64,000 nt of DNA from Bacillota bacterium (GCA_023386815.1 JAEWIZ010000019.1:186001-250000), one strand, 5' to 3'. Numbered from the stretch's first letter, positions 41,210-51,150 are shown. A program made the numbers and translations. Notes: generated by a model from the letters alone, not told the origin.

Positions 41210-42241
41210 ATGCCAAAAGATCAGGTTGGGAATGGAAAAGCTAAAAAGGATAATGTGATTAAATTAGCATCGGTGTTTAGTATTCTACTTGGCGTTTTAA
41301 TCATGATAACAGGTATGATTTATTATAAATATTATGTTACGGGACTTAGAATTTCGGACACGGAGGAATTTAGTGAGTATGGGTACCATTATGCCATTAT
41401 CTCCGAGGAAGAGGATGCTACCTTTTGGGATGCAATTTATCAGGGGGCATGTGAAAGAGGCAAGGAAGAGAATATATTCGTGGAAGAACTTGGACATAAT
41501 CTTTCTAAGGACTATTCCTTAGAAGATTTGTTTAAAATTGCGATTGCTGCCGAGGTGGATGGAATTATTCTGGAACCAAACGGACAGGAAGGCATAGCTG
41601 CCTTAATTCAGGAAGCTGATCAGGCTGGAATTCCGGTTGTGACCGTACTTCAGGATGAAGCAGGTAGTGAGCGGAAAAGCTACATAGGAGTTAATAGCTA
41701 TACCCAGGGGCAGATATATGGTAAAGAAGTGATGGATATTGTTAAGAATGGCAAAAAAAATATTGTTATACTTATGAGTCAGAATTCAACAGATGCTAGT
41801 CATAACATGATCTATTCCAGTATTTTAGAAGCAACGAATACCTTCGAGGTAACAGTGAAATCCATTATTATAAATGAAGAGAGCAGTTTTGGCTCAGAAG
41901 AAGAAATTAGAAAATTGATTATGGATGAGGATAATCCCACGGATTTATTAGTATGTCTTACGGCAGCGGATACCTTAAGTGCTTATCAGGCAGTAGTTGA
42001 TTATAATAAAGTGGGGCAGGTTGATATCATTGGTTATTATGATTCGGATATTATTTTATCAGCAATTGAAAAGGATATTATTCATTCCACGATGACCATT
42101 GATGCAAACCAGATGGGAGCTTACTGTGTGGAAGCACTGACGGAGTACCGTGAGACGGGCAATGTCAGCGATTATTATTCCGTTGATATTGATATCATAA
42201 ATAAGAATAACTATTTAAATTATCAGGGCAAATCAAGGTAG
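41210..42241 (+). CDS. Membrane-anchored sugar-binding sensor protein (XylFII-like), module 1
   Basis: Periplasmic-binding-protein fold (family 4, ribose/xylose group), 343 aa, held in the membrane by one N-terminal helix (about 18-38) and without a lipobox. DGIILEPNGQEG and IPVVTVLQDEAG are typical of the sugar-binding fold. It lies directly before a LytS-type kinase and a YesN-type regulator, the order of the clostridial XylFII-LytS-YesN xylose sensor, so it probably binds sugar outside the cell and signals through the kinase. ATG 41210 follows AAGGAGAGG. The ligand is not fixed by sequence. A paralogue heads module 2 (52784). Confidence 0.85.
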   Translation: MPKDQVGNGKAKKDNVIKLASVFSILLGVLIMITGMIYYKYYVTGLRISDTEEFSEYGYHYAIISEEEDATFWDAIYQGACERGKEENIFVEELGHNLSKDYSLEDLFKIAIAAEVDGIILEPNGQEGIAALIQEADQAGIPVVTVLQDEAGSERKSYIGVNSYTQGQIYGKEVMDIVKNGKKNIVILMSQNSTDASHNMIYSSILEATNTFEVTVKSIIINEESSFGSEEEIRKLIMDEDNPTDLLVCLTAADTLSAYQAVVDYNKVGQVDIIGYYDSDIILSAIEKDIIHSTMTIDANQMGAYCVEALTEYRETGNVSDYYSVDIDIINKNNYLNYQGKSR

Positions 42242-42299
42242 AAGCAATCAGACATTACAGTGCCGATCAGTATGGCAACAAGAATGAGGTTGAAGCAGA

Positions 42300-43796
42300 A
42301 TGATACGAAAAAAGAAGGGTTCAATTCGAAGAAAGTTAATCACAGTATTTACGCTATCCTATTGCATTGTACTTTTTGCGAATTTGTTCTTATATAACAA
42401 CATCAATGGATCCATCAAAACCATAGATCAGGTGTTTAAAAGCAACGCGGAATTGAATGATCTGTTGGACGCTTTAACAGCGGTACACGGATATGTGTAT
42501 GAATATCTAAATACGAAAAGCTCTGAATCTCTGGAAAGCTATTATCGAAGTGAGCAGGTATATCATGCTCTTGTGGAGGAACTGGAAGGGGAAACCACAG
42601 ATAATGATATGCTACTCATGCAAAAGAATATTAAGAATATGTCACAGACTTATCTAGAACTACTAGATGCCACCGTGGATGCCAAGAGAGGGCGAAACAT
42701 TGAAAAATATAAGGATTCCTATGAGGAAGCCTCAAACATATACGATTATATCAGTACATATATCAATAGCTTAAATAACGAAAAGTTTCAATATAATTCA
42801 GAAAAGTATGGACTGCTCCTGCTTTCTCTGCGGTATCTGGAAGTTATTAGTACTTCGTTTTTGATCGTGATTTCCTTAGTCAATATTGTACTGATTGTCA
42901 TTTTAACCAGAAGTATAACAGACCCCCTAATGAAGCTGACGCAAACTGCTTATGAGGTTGCCGGCGGTAATTTTCAAGTGGATTTGGTTCACGTAAACTC
43001 CTCGGATGAGGTTGAAATCGTAACCAGAGCCTTTAATAACATGATTGTCAGTATTCATCAATACATCGTTAAGACCAGGGAAAGCATGGAATTGGAGAGC
43101 AAGATGATGGAGCGGGAATTGATGATGGCAGGTCACTTAAAGGATGCGCAGTTAAAAAACTTGCAAGCGCAAATTAATCCGCATTTCCTGTTTAATACCT
43201 TAAATGCAGGAGCCCAGCTGGCGATGCTGGAGGGAGCGGATAAAACCTGTCTCTTTATCGAGAATATGGCTAATTTCTTCAGGTCCAACATGAAAAGTTT
43301 TGACCGGGACTCTACCATCGGTGATGAGATAAGATTGGTAGATAGCTATATCTATATTTTAAATGTAAGATTTTCCGGAGGCATCAACTTTGCCAAAGAG
43401 ATCGATGAAAGCGTATTAGAGGTCAGAGTTCCAAGTCTGATCCTGCAGCCGATCGTAGAAAATGCTGTGAATTATGGTATTCGGGATATTGAATATAAAG
43501 GTGAAATCCGCCTCTTTGTAGAAAAGAAGGAAGAGTATATCGATATTATCATCCGAGATAATGGGGTTGGGATGGAACCGGGGGTTCTGGAGCAAATTAT
43601 GAATTGTACCTTTGATAATAATAGGGATACCCAGGAGGCCTCTGTGACAAAGGATTCGAATGGAATTGGACTAAATAATGTGATTCAGCGACTTCAGTTA
43701 TATTATAATCAGGAAGATTTATTTCAAATTGAAAGCCTAGGCCGATACCAAGGAACTACAGTAACCATACATATACCTATAAATTCAGGTGGCTAA
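42300..43796 (+). CDS. LytS-type sensor histidine kinase, module 1
   Basis: Sensor kinase (498 aa): membrane helix (about 13-30), helical extracellular region (about 31-175), second helix (about 183-206), HAMP (about 207-260), coiled coil, His_kinase domain with His295 in QINPHFLFNTLN, and HATPase with ENAVNYG and DNGVG. The extracellular part has no Cache or PAS fold of its own and looks built to contact a partner, which fits sensing through the membrane-anchored binding protein encoded just before. Its regulator starts 85 bases downstream. Confidence 0.92.
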   Translation: MIRKKKGSIRRKLITVFTLSYCIVLFANLFLYNNINGSIKTIDQVFKSNAELNDLLDALTAVHGYVYEYLNTKSSESLESYYRSEQVYHALVEELEGETTDNDMLLMQKNIKNMSQTYLELLDATVDAKRGRNIEKYKDSYEEASNIYDYISTYINSLNNEKFQYNSEKYGLLLLSLRYLEVISTSFLIVISLVNIVLIVILTRSITDPLMKLTQTAYEVAGGNFQVDLVHVNSSDEVEIVTRAFNNMIVSIHQYIVKTRESMELESKMMERELMMAGHLKDAQLKNLQAQINPHFLFNTLNAGAQLAMLEGADKTCLFIENMANFFRSNMKSFDRDSTIGDEIRLVDSYIYILNVRFSGGINFAKEIDESVLEVRVPSLILQPIVENAVNYGIRDIEYKGEIRLFVEKKEEYIDIIIRDNGVGMEPGVLEQIMNCTFDNNRDTQEASVTKDSNGIGLNNVIQRLQLYYNQEDLFQIESLGRYQGTTVTIHIPINSGG

Positions 43797-43881
43797 CGTC
43801 GAAGTATAGTTCGATGTCTAACTTTCCAACTATAACAATGATAACTGCTTCGTTCACAGTAACAGGCAGATAGGAGCTTTT

Positions 43882-45477
43882 ATGTACAAAATAATGCTAG
43901 CGGATGATGAAGGAATTATGATTGACTCCTTACGGTTTATTATCGAGAAAAACTTTGGGGATGCTTGTGTGATTGAGCATGCCACCACGGGTAGAAGTGT
44001 GATTGAACTTGCGGAGAATTTTAAACCGGATATTGCCTTTATGGATATTCAAATGCCAGGAATTAATGGAATTGACGCAATGAAGGAAATCAGAAAAGTG
44101 AATTCTACTGTAATCTTTATTGTCTTAACTGCCTTTGACCGGTTCAAATATGCTAAGGAAGCAATCAATCTGGGAGTACTTGAGTACCTCACAAAGCCTG
44201 TTAGTCAGGCAACAGTGGTTCAGGTTCTGCAAAGGGCAATGAATCAGATTGAGGAAGAACGCATGAAGCGAAGAAACGATTTGATGATTCGCGAAAAGCT
44301 TGAAATAGTGATTCCGATTCTAGAGAATGATTTTATTTTTGCCACAATATCCGGTTACGATTTTAACCGGGAAGGTGTTGATTTTAAAAGCTTGCTTGGG
44401 ATTGAAGAAGAGTATGGGATGATGCTTGTCATGGAATTCGGAGACTCGTTGGTGGATGGTATTTTGACAAATCCTGTGGGGGTTAGTGTAAAAGCTCAGT
44501 CTTATTATCAGACGATTCGAAATCAATGGAAAGAGGAGTTCTCTTGTATTGTTGGCCCTATTATGGTAAATAAGATCGTAGTATTCCTTCCTAGTTCAAA
44601 ATTATCCTTAGAATATGATGAAAGAATTCTATTAATTGAAAAGACAAGAAAAATGCTTCGTGAATTATCTCAGCAGCTGGATTTACAGTTTAAGGTTGGA
44701 ATCGGTTCTGTTGTACCCCTGCAAAAGCTGGGAGAATCTTATCAGGAGGCATTTTCAGCAGCCCATAATAGCAAAGGACGGGTGGTACATATTCAAGATT
44801 TACCGGAGCGTTGTGACTACACCGATGATTACCCTGCAGAATATGAAAAAAACTTTTACGCCATGCTTGAGAAGGGGAATCCGGAAGAGGTTAATACCGA
44901 GGGAAACCGCTTGTTTGATTGGATGGTGGATAATTATCCGGAATCGGAAATGGACATTAAGCTGAAAGTGCTAGAGCTCATCCTCTTTGCCGAGCAAAAG
45001 GCTTTACTCAGTGGAGGTAAGACCTATCATTTTAGAAATAGTAAAGATTATTTGAATATCATTATCCAATTCGAAGGCTATGAGCAGCTAAGAAAATGGT
45101 TTCTGGAAAAAGTATCTGAGGCCTGTAGAAATATTGCTTCGATTAAGGAGGAGCGGACCAGCAGCGTTATATCAAAGGCGAAGAAATATATTGAAGAAAA
45201 CTTTAAAAAGGATATCTCTTTGGATGATGTATCCAGAATCGTTGATATCAGTCCCTATTATTTTAGCAAACTGTTCAAGGAGGAGACGGGAGAGAATTTT
45301 ATTGAATATCTGACCAATCGGAGAATAGAAAAGGCAAAAATACTATTACAAAACAGTGATGTAAGTATCAAAAAGATATGTGCGGATACTGGATATAGCG
45401 ATCCAAATTATTTTAGCCGTATCTTTAAAAAGCAGGTAGGAGTAACGCCTACCGAGTATCGAGAGGGGGTTCTTTAA
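43882..45477 (+). CDS. YesN-type AraC response regulator, module 1
   Basis: Response regulator (531 aa): receiver domain (1-120) with Asp55 (MDIQMPG) and Lys in LTKPVS; a long middle domain (about 130-420); AraC helix-turn-helix pair (about 425-528) with DVSRIVDISPYYFSKLFKEE and KICADTGYSDPNYFSR. Partner of the kinase upstream. It is expected to activate the binding-protein and transporter genes that follow; the site it binds was not identified with confidence. ATAGGAG precedes the ATG. Confidence 0.93.
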   Translation: MYKIMLADDEGIMIDSLRFIIEKNFGDACVIEHATTGRSVIELAENFKPDIAFMDIQMPGINGIDAMKEIRKVNSTVIFIVLTAFDRFKYAKEAINLGVLEYLTKPVSQATVVQVLQRAMNQIEEERMKRRNDLMIREKLEIVIPILENDFIFATISGYDFNREGVDFKSLLGIEEEYGMMLVMEFGDSLVDGILTNPVGVSVKAQSYYQTIRNQWKEEFSCIVGPIMVNKIVVFLPSSKLSLEYDERILLIEKTRKMLRELSQQLDLQFKVGIGSVVPLQKLGESYQEAFSAAHNSKGRVVHIQDLPERCDYTDDYPAEYEKNFYAMLEKGNPEEVNTEGNRLFDWMVDNYPESEMDIKLKVLELILFAEQKALLSGGKTYHFRNSKDYLNIIIQFEGYEQLRKWFLEKVSEACRNIASIKEERTSSVISKAKKYIEENFKKDISLDDVSRIVDISPYYFSKLFKEETGENFIEYLTNRRIEKAKILLQNSDVSIKKICADTGYSDPNYFSRIFKKQVGVTPTEYREGVL

Positions 45478-45551
45478 AAATCAGATTCTTACAATGAGTG
45501 AAAAAAGTAGGTATAAAAAGCCGCAGTAATGCCGGGGGATGGAGAGTTTAA

Positions 45552-46589
45552 ATGAAAAGAAGTAGTATAATTTTGTTATTACTGTTTTTATTTATGACGT
45601 TGTTAGCTGGCTGCAAGAAAGAGGAAGAGGCAAGTTCGCAAGAGGGAATCACAAGCCATAAGCTACAGATTGGTCTTTCTTTTGATTCCTTTGTAATTGA
45701 GCGTTGGCAAAGGGACAGAGATGTATTTGTGTCTACAGCACAGGAGCTGGGCGCTGAAGTGAATGTGCAAAATGCCAATGGGGATATTAATGAACAAATT
45801 ACACAGATCGAATACCTGATTAAGAAGAACGTAGATGTCATCGTATTGGTGGCAGGGGATTCTGATAAGCTGGGCGGTGTACTAAAAAAAGCAAAAGAGG
45901 AAGGAATCATAGTGATTGCTTACGATCGTCTGGTCTATAATGCAGATGTGGACTTATATATATCTTTTGATAATGAAGAGGTGGGAAAACTGATGGCCAA
46001 AACTATGGTGGATCAGCTGCCGGCTGGTAGTAATATTGTAACTATTTTTGGACCAACCTCAGATAATAACGTTATCTTAGCGGAGCAGGGATTCAATTCT
46101 GTTCTGGAAAAATCAGATATCAATGTGGTTTATTCCGTCTATGCAAAGAACTGGATTGCAGAAGAAGCCTTTGATGCAGTGAATACCGCCTTAACGATGA
46201 ATCCTGATATTAAAGGGGTCATGTGTGGAAATGATAATCTTGCTACCGAAGCGGTTCGGGCTTTGTCGGAGAATCGCCTTGCAGGAAAAGTTGTTTTAAC
46301 TGGTCAGGATGCAGATCTGGCTGCCTGTCAGAGAATTGTAGAAGGGACGCAGACGATGACCGTTTATAAGCCTGTGGATCAACTGGCCAAGGCAGCAGCG
46401 GAATATGCGGTAAAGTTGGTAGAAAAGAGAAAGCTGGATGTAGGAGTTACTATTAATGATGGAACCTATGAGGTTCCATATGTAAAGCTGGAGCCTGTTG
46501 CTGTTACAAAGGATAATATTTATCACACCATTATCGAAGGAGGCTTTCAGTTAGAGGATGAAGTGTATCTAAATGTACCTAGGGAATAG
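45552..46589 (+). CDS. Sugar-binding lipoprotein (XylF-like), module 1
   Basis: Lipoprotein (345 aa) with signal peptide and lipobox LAGC (Cys20), and a family 4 binding domain. Motifs such as ERWQRDRDVF, VIAYDRLVYNADVDLYISFDN, GQDADLAACQRI and TINDGTYEVPY place it with D-xylose-binding XylF proteins. It is the last gene of the regulatory half of module 1, before the terminator at 46915, so it is separated from the importer genes and may serve sensing as much as transport. The equivalent protein of module 2 (57037) shares these motifs. Confidence 0.9.
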   Translation: MKRSSIILLLLFLFMTLLAGCKKEEEASSQEGITSHKLQIGLSFDSFVIERWQRDRDVFVSTAQELGAEVNVQNANGDINEQITQIEYLIKKNVDVIVLVAGDSDKLGGVLKKAKEEGIIVIAYDRLVYNADVDLYISFDNEEVGKLMAKTMVDQLPAGSNIVTIFGPTSDNNVILAEQGFNSVLEKSDINVVYSVYAKNWIAEEAFDAVNTALTMNPDIKGVMCGNDNLATEAVRALSENRLAGKVVLTGQDADLAACQRIVEGTQTMTVYKPVDQLAKAAAEYAVKLVEKRKLDVGVTINDGTYEVPYVKLEPVAVTKDNIYHTIIEGGFQLEDEVYLNVPRE

Positions 46590-46622
46590 GATGATTTGAG
46601 CGCAAGTGGGTTTAGGTAGTGA

Positions 46623-46745
46623 GGTGAATATGGGTGTAGTGATATCCACCTGGGCTTGCCTTTAACCTCCCATGACTGCCAAATGCAGGCAATCATGGGA
46701 GGCCCGGTCTGCGCCCATATGGATATCACTACACCCATATTCACC
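46623..46745. repeat. Nested inverted-repeat element
   Basis: Perfect 26-bp outer arms (46623-46648 / 46720-46745) enclose a second perfect 10-bp pair CCTCCCATGA / TCATGGGAGG (46666-46675 / 46693-46702) and an inner CTGC/GCAG stem. The whole 123 bp can form one long hairpin or cruciform. No T-run, no open frame of note. The shape suggests a MITE-like or REP-like element; the alternative is an mRNA 3' structure of the lipoprotein gene. Confidence 0.65.
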
Positions 46746-46797
46746 GCTTTAGCGTATAGTTGCTTTTGCGGGGGAATAGTAGGGATGAAATGATAAT

Positions 46798-46897
46798 GAT
46801 GAGTAAGAGAGTGATGAGTAAGAGAGTGATGAGTAAGTGATTGACGAGTAAGAGATTTACGAGTAAATGTTGATGAATAAGTGATTAATGAATAAGG
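46798..46897. repeat. 15-bp degenerate tandem repeat
   Basis: Six consecutive 15-base units based on GATGAGTAAGAGAGT (46798-46887), the first two identical and later ones diverging, with a partial seventh. A minus-strand open frame across it (Ser-Leu-Thr-His-His repeats) is a by-product. With the element before it and terminator after it, this fills the 566-base gap 46590-47155. Confidence 0.75.
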
Positions 46898-46914
46898 ATA
46901 AATTGAGTAGTGAT

Positions 46915-46959
46915 AGCTATATGAAAATGTATTCGAAATGCATTTCATATAGCTTTTTT
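46915..46959 (+). terminator. Terminator between the two halves of module 1
   Basis: Stem AGCTATATGAAAATG / CATTTCATATAGCT with one bulge, then six T residues. It separates the sensor/regulator genes from the ChvE-GguAB importer genes. Confidence 0.85.
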
Positions 46960-47155
46960 CTGTTATGTGGTTCCACAATTTTGTGCTAGTAAAAATTTCA
47001 AATTGACTAGCATTTTATTGCGATCCGGATTATTTAACCAATTAGGGTATACAATAATTTCTAAAAGTATGCAGTATCTAGCAAGTTAGTACTAATCCAT
47101 CTATGATACTATTTCTGTGTAGTAAAAAAACAATAATTTATGGGAGGAAACAATT

Positions 47156-48313
47156 ATGAAAAAGAAGTTACTTAGTGTTTTGTTATGCTCAGTAATGCTG
47201 GTTTCCCTGATGACAGGGTGCGGCAGCAAGAACACAGCATCAACAAGCACAACAGACGAATCAAAGGCTACAGCAACACAGGCGCCTGCTGCTGACACAG
47301 CTACAGAAGCTCCTGCGGATACGGCAAAAGCACAGAAGGTTGGCGTAGCGATGCCTACGAAGGATTTACAACGTTGGAATCAGGACGGCGCTAACATGAA
47401 AGCTAAGTTAGAGGAAGCTGGCTTTGAAGTGGATCTGCAGTATGCAAACAATGATATTTCAACACAGGTTTCCCAGATTGAAAATATGATTACAAATGGC
47501 TGTAATGTTCTCGTAATCGCATCCATCGATGGTGGTTCTTTAGGAACTGTTTTAGCAGAAGCAAAAGAAAAGAGTATTCCTGTTATCGCTTATGATCGTT
47601 TGATCATGGAGACAGATGCTGTTTCCTATTATGCAACCTTTGATAATTATATGGTTGGTACCATTCAGGGACAGTACATAGTTGATGCATTACAGTTAGA
47701 TAGCCAGGCTGGACCATTTAACATTGAATTATTTACCGGCTCACCAGATGATAACAATGCTCGTTTCTTCTTTGGTGGTGCTATGGATATCTTAAATCCT
47801 TATATTGAAAGTGGTAAGTTGAATGTTGTTTCCGGACAAAAGGCATTTGAAGAAGTTGCAACCTTAAACTGGTCAACAGAAGAAGCTCAAAAGAGAATGG
47901 AAAACCTGATTACTGCTTACTATGCAGACGGAACAAAATTGGATGTAGTTCTTTCTTCTAATGACTCCTGTGCAATTGGTATCACTAACGCTTTAGTAAA
48001 TGCAGGTTATACCGGTGACAACTTCCCGATTCTTACAGGTCAGGACTGTGATATCACTTCTGTAAAGAACATTCTTGCAGGAAAACAATCTATGTCCATC
48101 TTCAAAGATACACGTACTTTAGCAGCTAAGGTTGTTGAGATGGTTAACGCAATCCTTAATGGAACAGAAGTACCGGTAAATGATACTAAAACCTATGATA
48201 ATGGTACAGGTATTATTCCTACCTTCCTTTGTGAGCCAGTATTTGCAGATGCAAATAACTACAAAGAACTCTTAATTGACTCCGGCTATTATACAGAAGA
48301 TCAGTTAAAGTAA
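47156..48313 (+). CDS. chvE: ChvE-like multiple-sugar-binding lipoprotein, module 1
   Basis: Binding lipoprotein (385 aa), lipobox MTGC (Cys22), Ala/Thr/Pro-rich linker to about residue 58, then a family 4 domain of the ChvE type (VGVAMPTKDLQRWNQDG, IPVIAYDRLI, FTGSPDDNNA, ILTGQDCD, SIFKDTRTL). ChvE proteins bind xylose, glucose, arabinose and other aldoses. GGGAGG precedes the ATG. It is the first gene of the importer half and is followed by a hairpin and then the ATPase and permease genes. Confidence 0.92.
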   Translation: MKKKLLSVLLCSVMLVSLMTGCGSKNTASTSTTDESKATATQAPAADTATEAPADTAKAQKVGVAMPTKDLQRWNQDGANMKAKLEEAGFEVDLQYANNDISTQVSQIENMITNGCNVLVIASIDGGSLGTVLAEAKEKSIPVIAYDRLIMETDAVSYYATFDNYMVGTIQGQYIVDALQLDSQAGPFNIELFTGSPDDNNARFFFGGAMDILNPYIESGKLNVVSGQKAFEEVATLNWSTEEAQKRMENLITAYYADGTKLDVVLSSNDSCAIGITNALVNAGYTGDNFPILTGQDCDITSVKNILAGKQSMSIFKDTRTLAAKVVEMVNAILNGTEVPVNDTKTYDNGTGIIPTFLCEPVFADANNYKELLIDSGYYTEDQLK

Positions 48314-48326
48314 TCGTCAACACATC

Positions 48327-48356
48327 GCAGGGTGTTGTTATCTAGCAACACCCTGC
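48327..48356 (+). other. Intercistronic hairpin after the ChvE-like gene, module 1
   Basis: Perfect 11-bp stem GCAGGGTGTTG / CAACACCCTGC with no T-run. Likely protects or partly terminates the mRNA so that more binding protein than ATPase is made. Confidence 0.65.
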
Positions 48357-48394
48357 TTATAGCGAATCGAAACATGCCCAAAGGAGGGGTACTC

Positions 48395-49933
48395 TTGGCA
48401 ACAATTTTGTTGGAAATGAAAAATATCACCAAACGCTTCCCCGGAGTTAAGGCATTAGATAATGTCAACCTTCAAGTCGAAGAAGGAGAGATTCATGCAC
48501 TGGTGGGAGAAAACGGTGCCGGAAAGTCAACCTTGATGAGCGTTCTAAGCGGTATTTATCCCTATGGAAGCTACGAGGGAGAGATTCTATATCAGGGAGA
48601 AGAGTGTAAATTTAATGATATAAAAGATAGCGAAAAGAAGGGAATTGTAATAATTCATCAGGAGTTGGCTTTAGTGCCCTATATGACGATTGGTGAAAAT
48701 ATGTTTCTGGGTAACGAGCAGGGTTCTACACTGAAAATTAATTGGGGAGACACCTATCGTAAAGCAGAGGAACTACTGCATACCGTTGGACTTCATGAGA
48801 AACCCAGAACCTTAATTAAAGATATCGGCGTTGGAAAACAGCAGTTAGTTGAGATTGCAAAAGCACTTGCAAAGAATGTAAAACTGCTTATTTTAGATGA
48901 GCCAACGGCTTCCTTAAATGAATCTGATTCCAGGAAGCTGCTGGATTTGCTAATTAAATTTAAAAAAGAAGGATTAACTTCGATCATCATATCTCATAAA
49001 TTAAATGAGATTTCCTATGTAGCAGATAAAATCACCGTGATTCGTGATGGCTCTACGATTGAGACTCTGAACAACAAAACGGAGGAGATCAGTGAGGAAC
49101 GGATCATACGTGGAATGGTTGGTAGAACACTGACTGACCGTTTTCCAAAAAGAGAAAAAACAGAGATCAAAGATATTAATCTGGAGGTTAGAAACTGGAG
49201 TGTTTATCATCCCTTATATAATGAGCGGAAGGTAGTAGACGATGTTTCCCTGCATGTAAGAAAAGGGGAAGTAGTAGGTATTGCGGGGCTCATGGGTGCA
49301 GGGCGTACAGAGCTTGCTTTAAGCATTTTTGGAAAAAGCTATGGCGTAGGTATTAGCGGCACCTTATTACTAAACGGTAAAGAAGTAAAATTAAATAGTT
49401 CCCGTGCGGCAATTGAGAATAAACTGGCTTATATTACGGAAGACCGAAAGGGTGATGGCTTGGTGCTTTCCAATCCGATTCGGGTCAATACCACATTGGC
49501 AAAGATGGGTAAGGTCAGTAGGAACGGTATTATTGATAAGCATTTGGAAACGGTTGCAGCGGAGGATTACATTGATAAGCTTAAAACGAAGTGTACTTCC
49601 GGGGAGCAGGTAGTCGGCAATCTAAGTGGCGGCAATCAACAAAAGGTATTAATCAGTAAATGGATGTTCGCCGATCCGGATATCATGATTTTGGATGAAC
49701 CGACCCGTGGTATCGATGTTGGTGCTAAGTATGAAATTTATTGCATTATCAACCAGCTTGTGAAAGAGGGAAAATCAATTCTGATGATATCCTCTGAGTT
49801 ACCTGAGCTTCTTGGTATGTGTGACCGGATCTATATTATGAATGAGGGTAAGATCGTCGGTGAGGTTAGTAAAGAAGAAGCAACGCAGGAGCTCATCATG
49901 GGACGAATTTTATCATCGAGTAAAGGAGTATAG
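48395..49933 (+). CDS. gguA: GguA-like sugar ABC ATPase, module 1
   Basis: Double-domain ATPase (512 aa). The first Walker A, GENGAGKST, is at 38-46; the second domain has the degenerate loop GLMGAGRTE usual for monosaccharide importers and the signature LSGGNQQKV. Start is TTG 48395 after AAGGAGGGG, giving the same length as the module 2 homologue; the open frame extends back to 48332 through the hairpin. It powers the permease encoded two bases after its stop. Confidence 0.93.
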   Translation: MATILLEMKNITKRFPGVKALDNVNLQVEEGEIHALVGENGAGKSTLMSVLSGIYPYGSYEGEILYQGEECKFNDIKDSEKKGIVIIHQELALVPYMTIGENMFLGNEQGSTLKINWGDTYRKAEELLHTVGLHEKPRTLIKDIGVGKQQLVEIAKALAKNVKLLILDEPTASLNESDSRKLLDLLIKFKKEGLTSIIISHKLNEISYVADKITVIRDGSTIETLNNKTEEISEERIIRGMVGRTLTDRFPKREKTEIKDINLEVRNWSVYHPLYNERKVVDDVSLHVRKGEVVGIAGLMGAGRTELALSIFGKSYGVGISGTLLLNGKEVKLNSSRAAIENKLAYITEDRKGDGLVLSNPIRVNTTLAKMGKVSRNGIIDKHLETVAAEDYIDKLKTKCTSGEQVVGNLSGGNQQKVLISKWMFADPDIMILDEPTRGIDVGAKYEIYCIINQLVKEGKSILMISSELPELLGMCDRIYIMNEGKIVGEVSKEEATQELIMGRILSSSKGV

Positions 49934-49935
49934 TT

Positions 49936-51093
49936 ATGGATAAAGCAAAGGAAATATTAAAAAAGAATACAATGATATTTGCGTTGCTCTTAGTTACTGC
50001 CTTCTTCGCCTGGCAGACAGGAGGAACCCTACTGCTTCCTCAGAATGTAACGAATTTAATCGCGCAGAATGGATATGTAGTAATCCTTGCAACGGGTATG
50101 CTTATGTGTATCTTAACAGGAGGAAATATTGACTTATCCGTTGGATCAATTCTGGCTTTAATTAGTGCGATTGCAGGAACTTTCATTGTTACCTTACATA
50201 TGAATATTTGGGTATCCATTCTTTTGTGCCTGGCAATTGGTATTGTCATTGGTGTTATACAAGGTTATTGGATTGCCTACCTAAGAATACCAGCATTCAT
50301 TGTTACACTTGCCGGAATGCTGTTATGGAGAGGTGCCGCTTTGATGGTTCTGGGTGGCTTAACAGTTTCTCCTTTCCCGGATCAATATCTGAATTTATTT
50401 AATAGCTATGTGCCTGATCTATTTGGTGGTTCTATTAATATATTTAGTATTGTTGTAGGTGTGGTCATCAGTGCCTTCTATATAGGCTCCCAGGTATTAT
50501 CAAGAGTTGACATGAAGAAAAAAGGACACCAGCTGGAATCATGGGTTTCCCTGGCTGTTCGCCTGGTAATTATTACTGCCGCTATTATGGCACTAGCCGC
50601 TTCCCTGGCATATCATAAGGGAATACCTACCATACTGATTTTATTATCGGTTATCGTACTGATCTATGCTTATTTTACATCAAAAACAGTTCCCGGACGT
50701 TATCTTTATGCCATGGGCGGGAATGAAAAAGCTGCGAAGCTTAGTGGTGTTAATACAAATAGAGTTCTGTTCTTTGCGTATGTGAATATGGCGTTTTTGA
50801 GTGCAGTTGCAGCTTTGGTCTGCGTTGCAAGATTTAATTCAGCAGCTCCAACCGCTGGAACGAACTATGAAATGGATGCCATCGGATCCTGTTACATCGG
50901 TGGTGCCTCCGCTTATGGTGGAATCGGTACAGTACCGGGTGTTGTAATTGGTGCTATCTTCATGGGTGTTATCAATAATGGTATGTCCATTATGGGAATA
51001 GACAACAATCTGCAAAAAGTTATAAAAGGTATGGTTTTATTAGCAGCCGTAACCTTTGATGTATTATCAAAAAGAAGAAGCAAAGCAGCCTAA
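49936..51093 (+). CDS. gguB: GguB-like sugar ABC permease, module 1
   Basis: Membrane permease (385 aa) of the ribose/xylose type with about 9-10 membrane segments. GGNIDLSVGS near residue 55 and ATAGTNYEMDAIGSCYIGGASAYGG-like C-terminal motifs (positions about 315-340) are typical of the branched sugar permease family. Together with the ATPase and ChvE-like protein it forms the complete importer of module 1. A terminator follows at 51114. Confidence 0.93.
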   Translation: MDKAKEILKKNTMIFALLLVTAFFAWQTGGTLLLPQNVTNLIAQNGYVVILATGMLMCILTGGNIDLSVGSILALISAIAGTFIVTLHMNIWVSILLCLAIGIVIGVIQGYWIAYLRIPAFIVTLAGMLLWRGAALMVLGGLTVSPFPDQYLNLFNSYVPDLFGGSINIFSIVVGVVISAFYIGSQVLSRVDMKKKGHQLESWVSLAVRLVIITAAIMALAASLAYHKGIPTILILLSVIVLIYAYFTSKTVPGRYLYAMGGNEKAAKLSGVNTNRVLFFAYVNMAFLSAVAALVCVARFNSAAPTAGTNYEMDAIGSCYIGGASAYGGIGTVPGVVIGAIFMGVINNGMSIMGIDNNLQKVIKGMVLLAAVTFDVLSKRRSKAA

Positions 51094-51113
51094 TCCATCC
51101 TTCGATTCGCTAT

Positions 51114-51150
51114 AGAGTGCCTCAGTGTAATGCTGAGGTGCTCTTATTTT
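51114..51150 (+). terminator. Terminator of the module 1 importer operon
   Basis: Stem AGAGTGCCTCAG / CTGAGGTGCTCT with two G-U pairs, then TTATTTT. Confidence 0.75.

Noticed and set aside
46798..46897. CRISPR array
   Set aside because: The 15-base units are directly adjacent with no unique spacers.
46547..46978. Minus-strand frame with repeated Ser-Leu-Thr-His-His
   Set aside because: The repeat is the translation of the 15-bp DNA tandem array, and the frame crosses the nested hairpin; no ribosome site.
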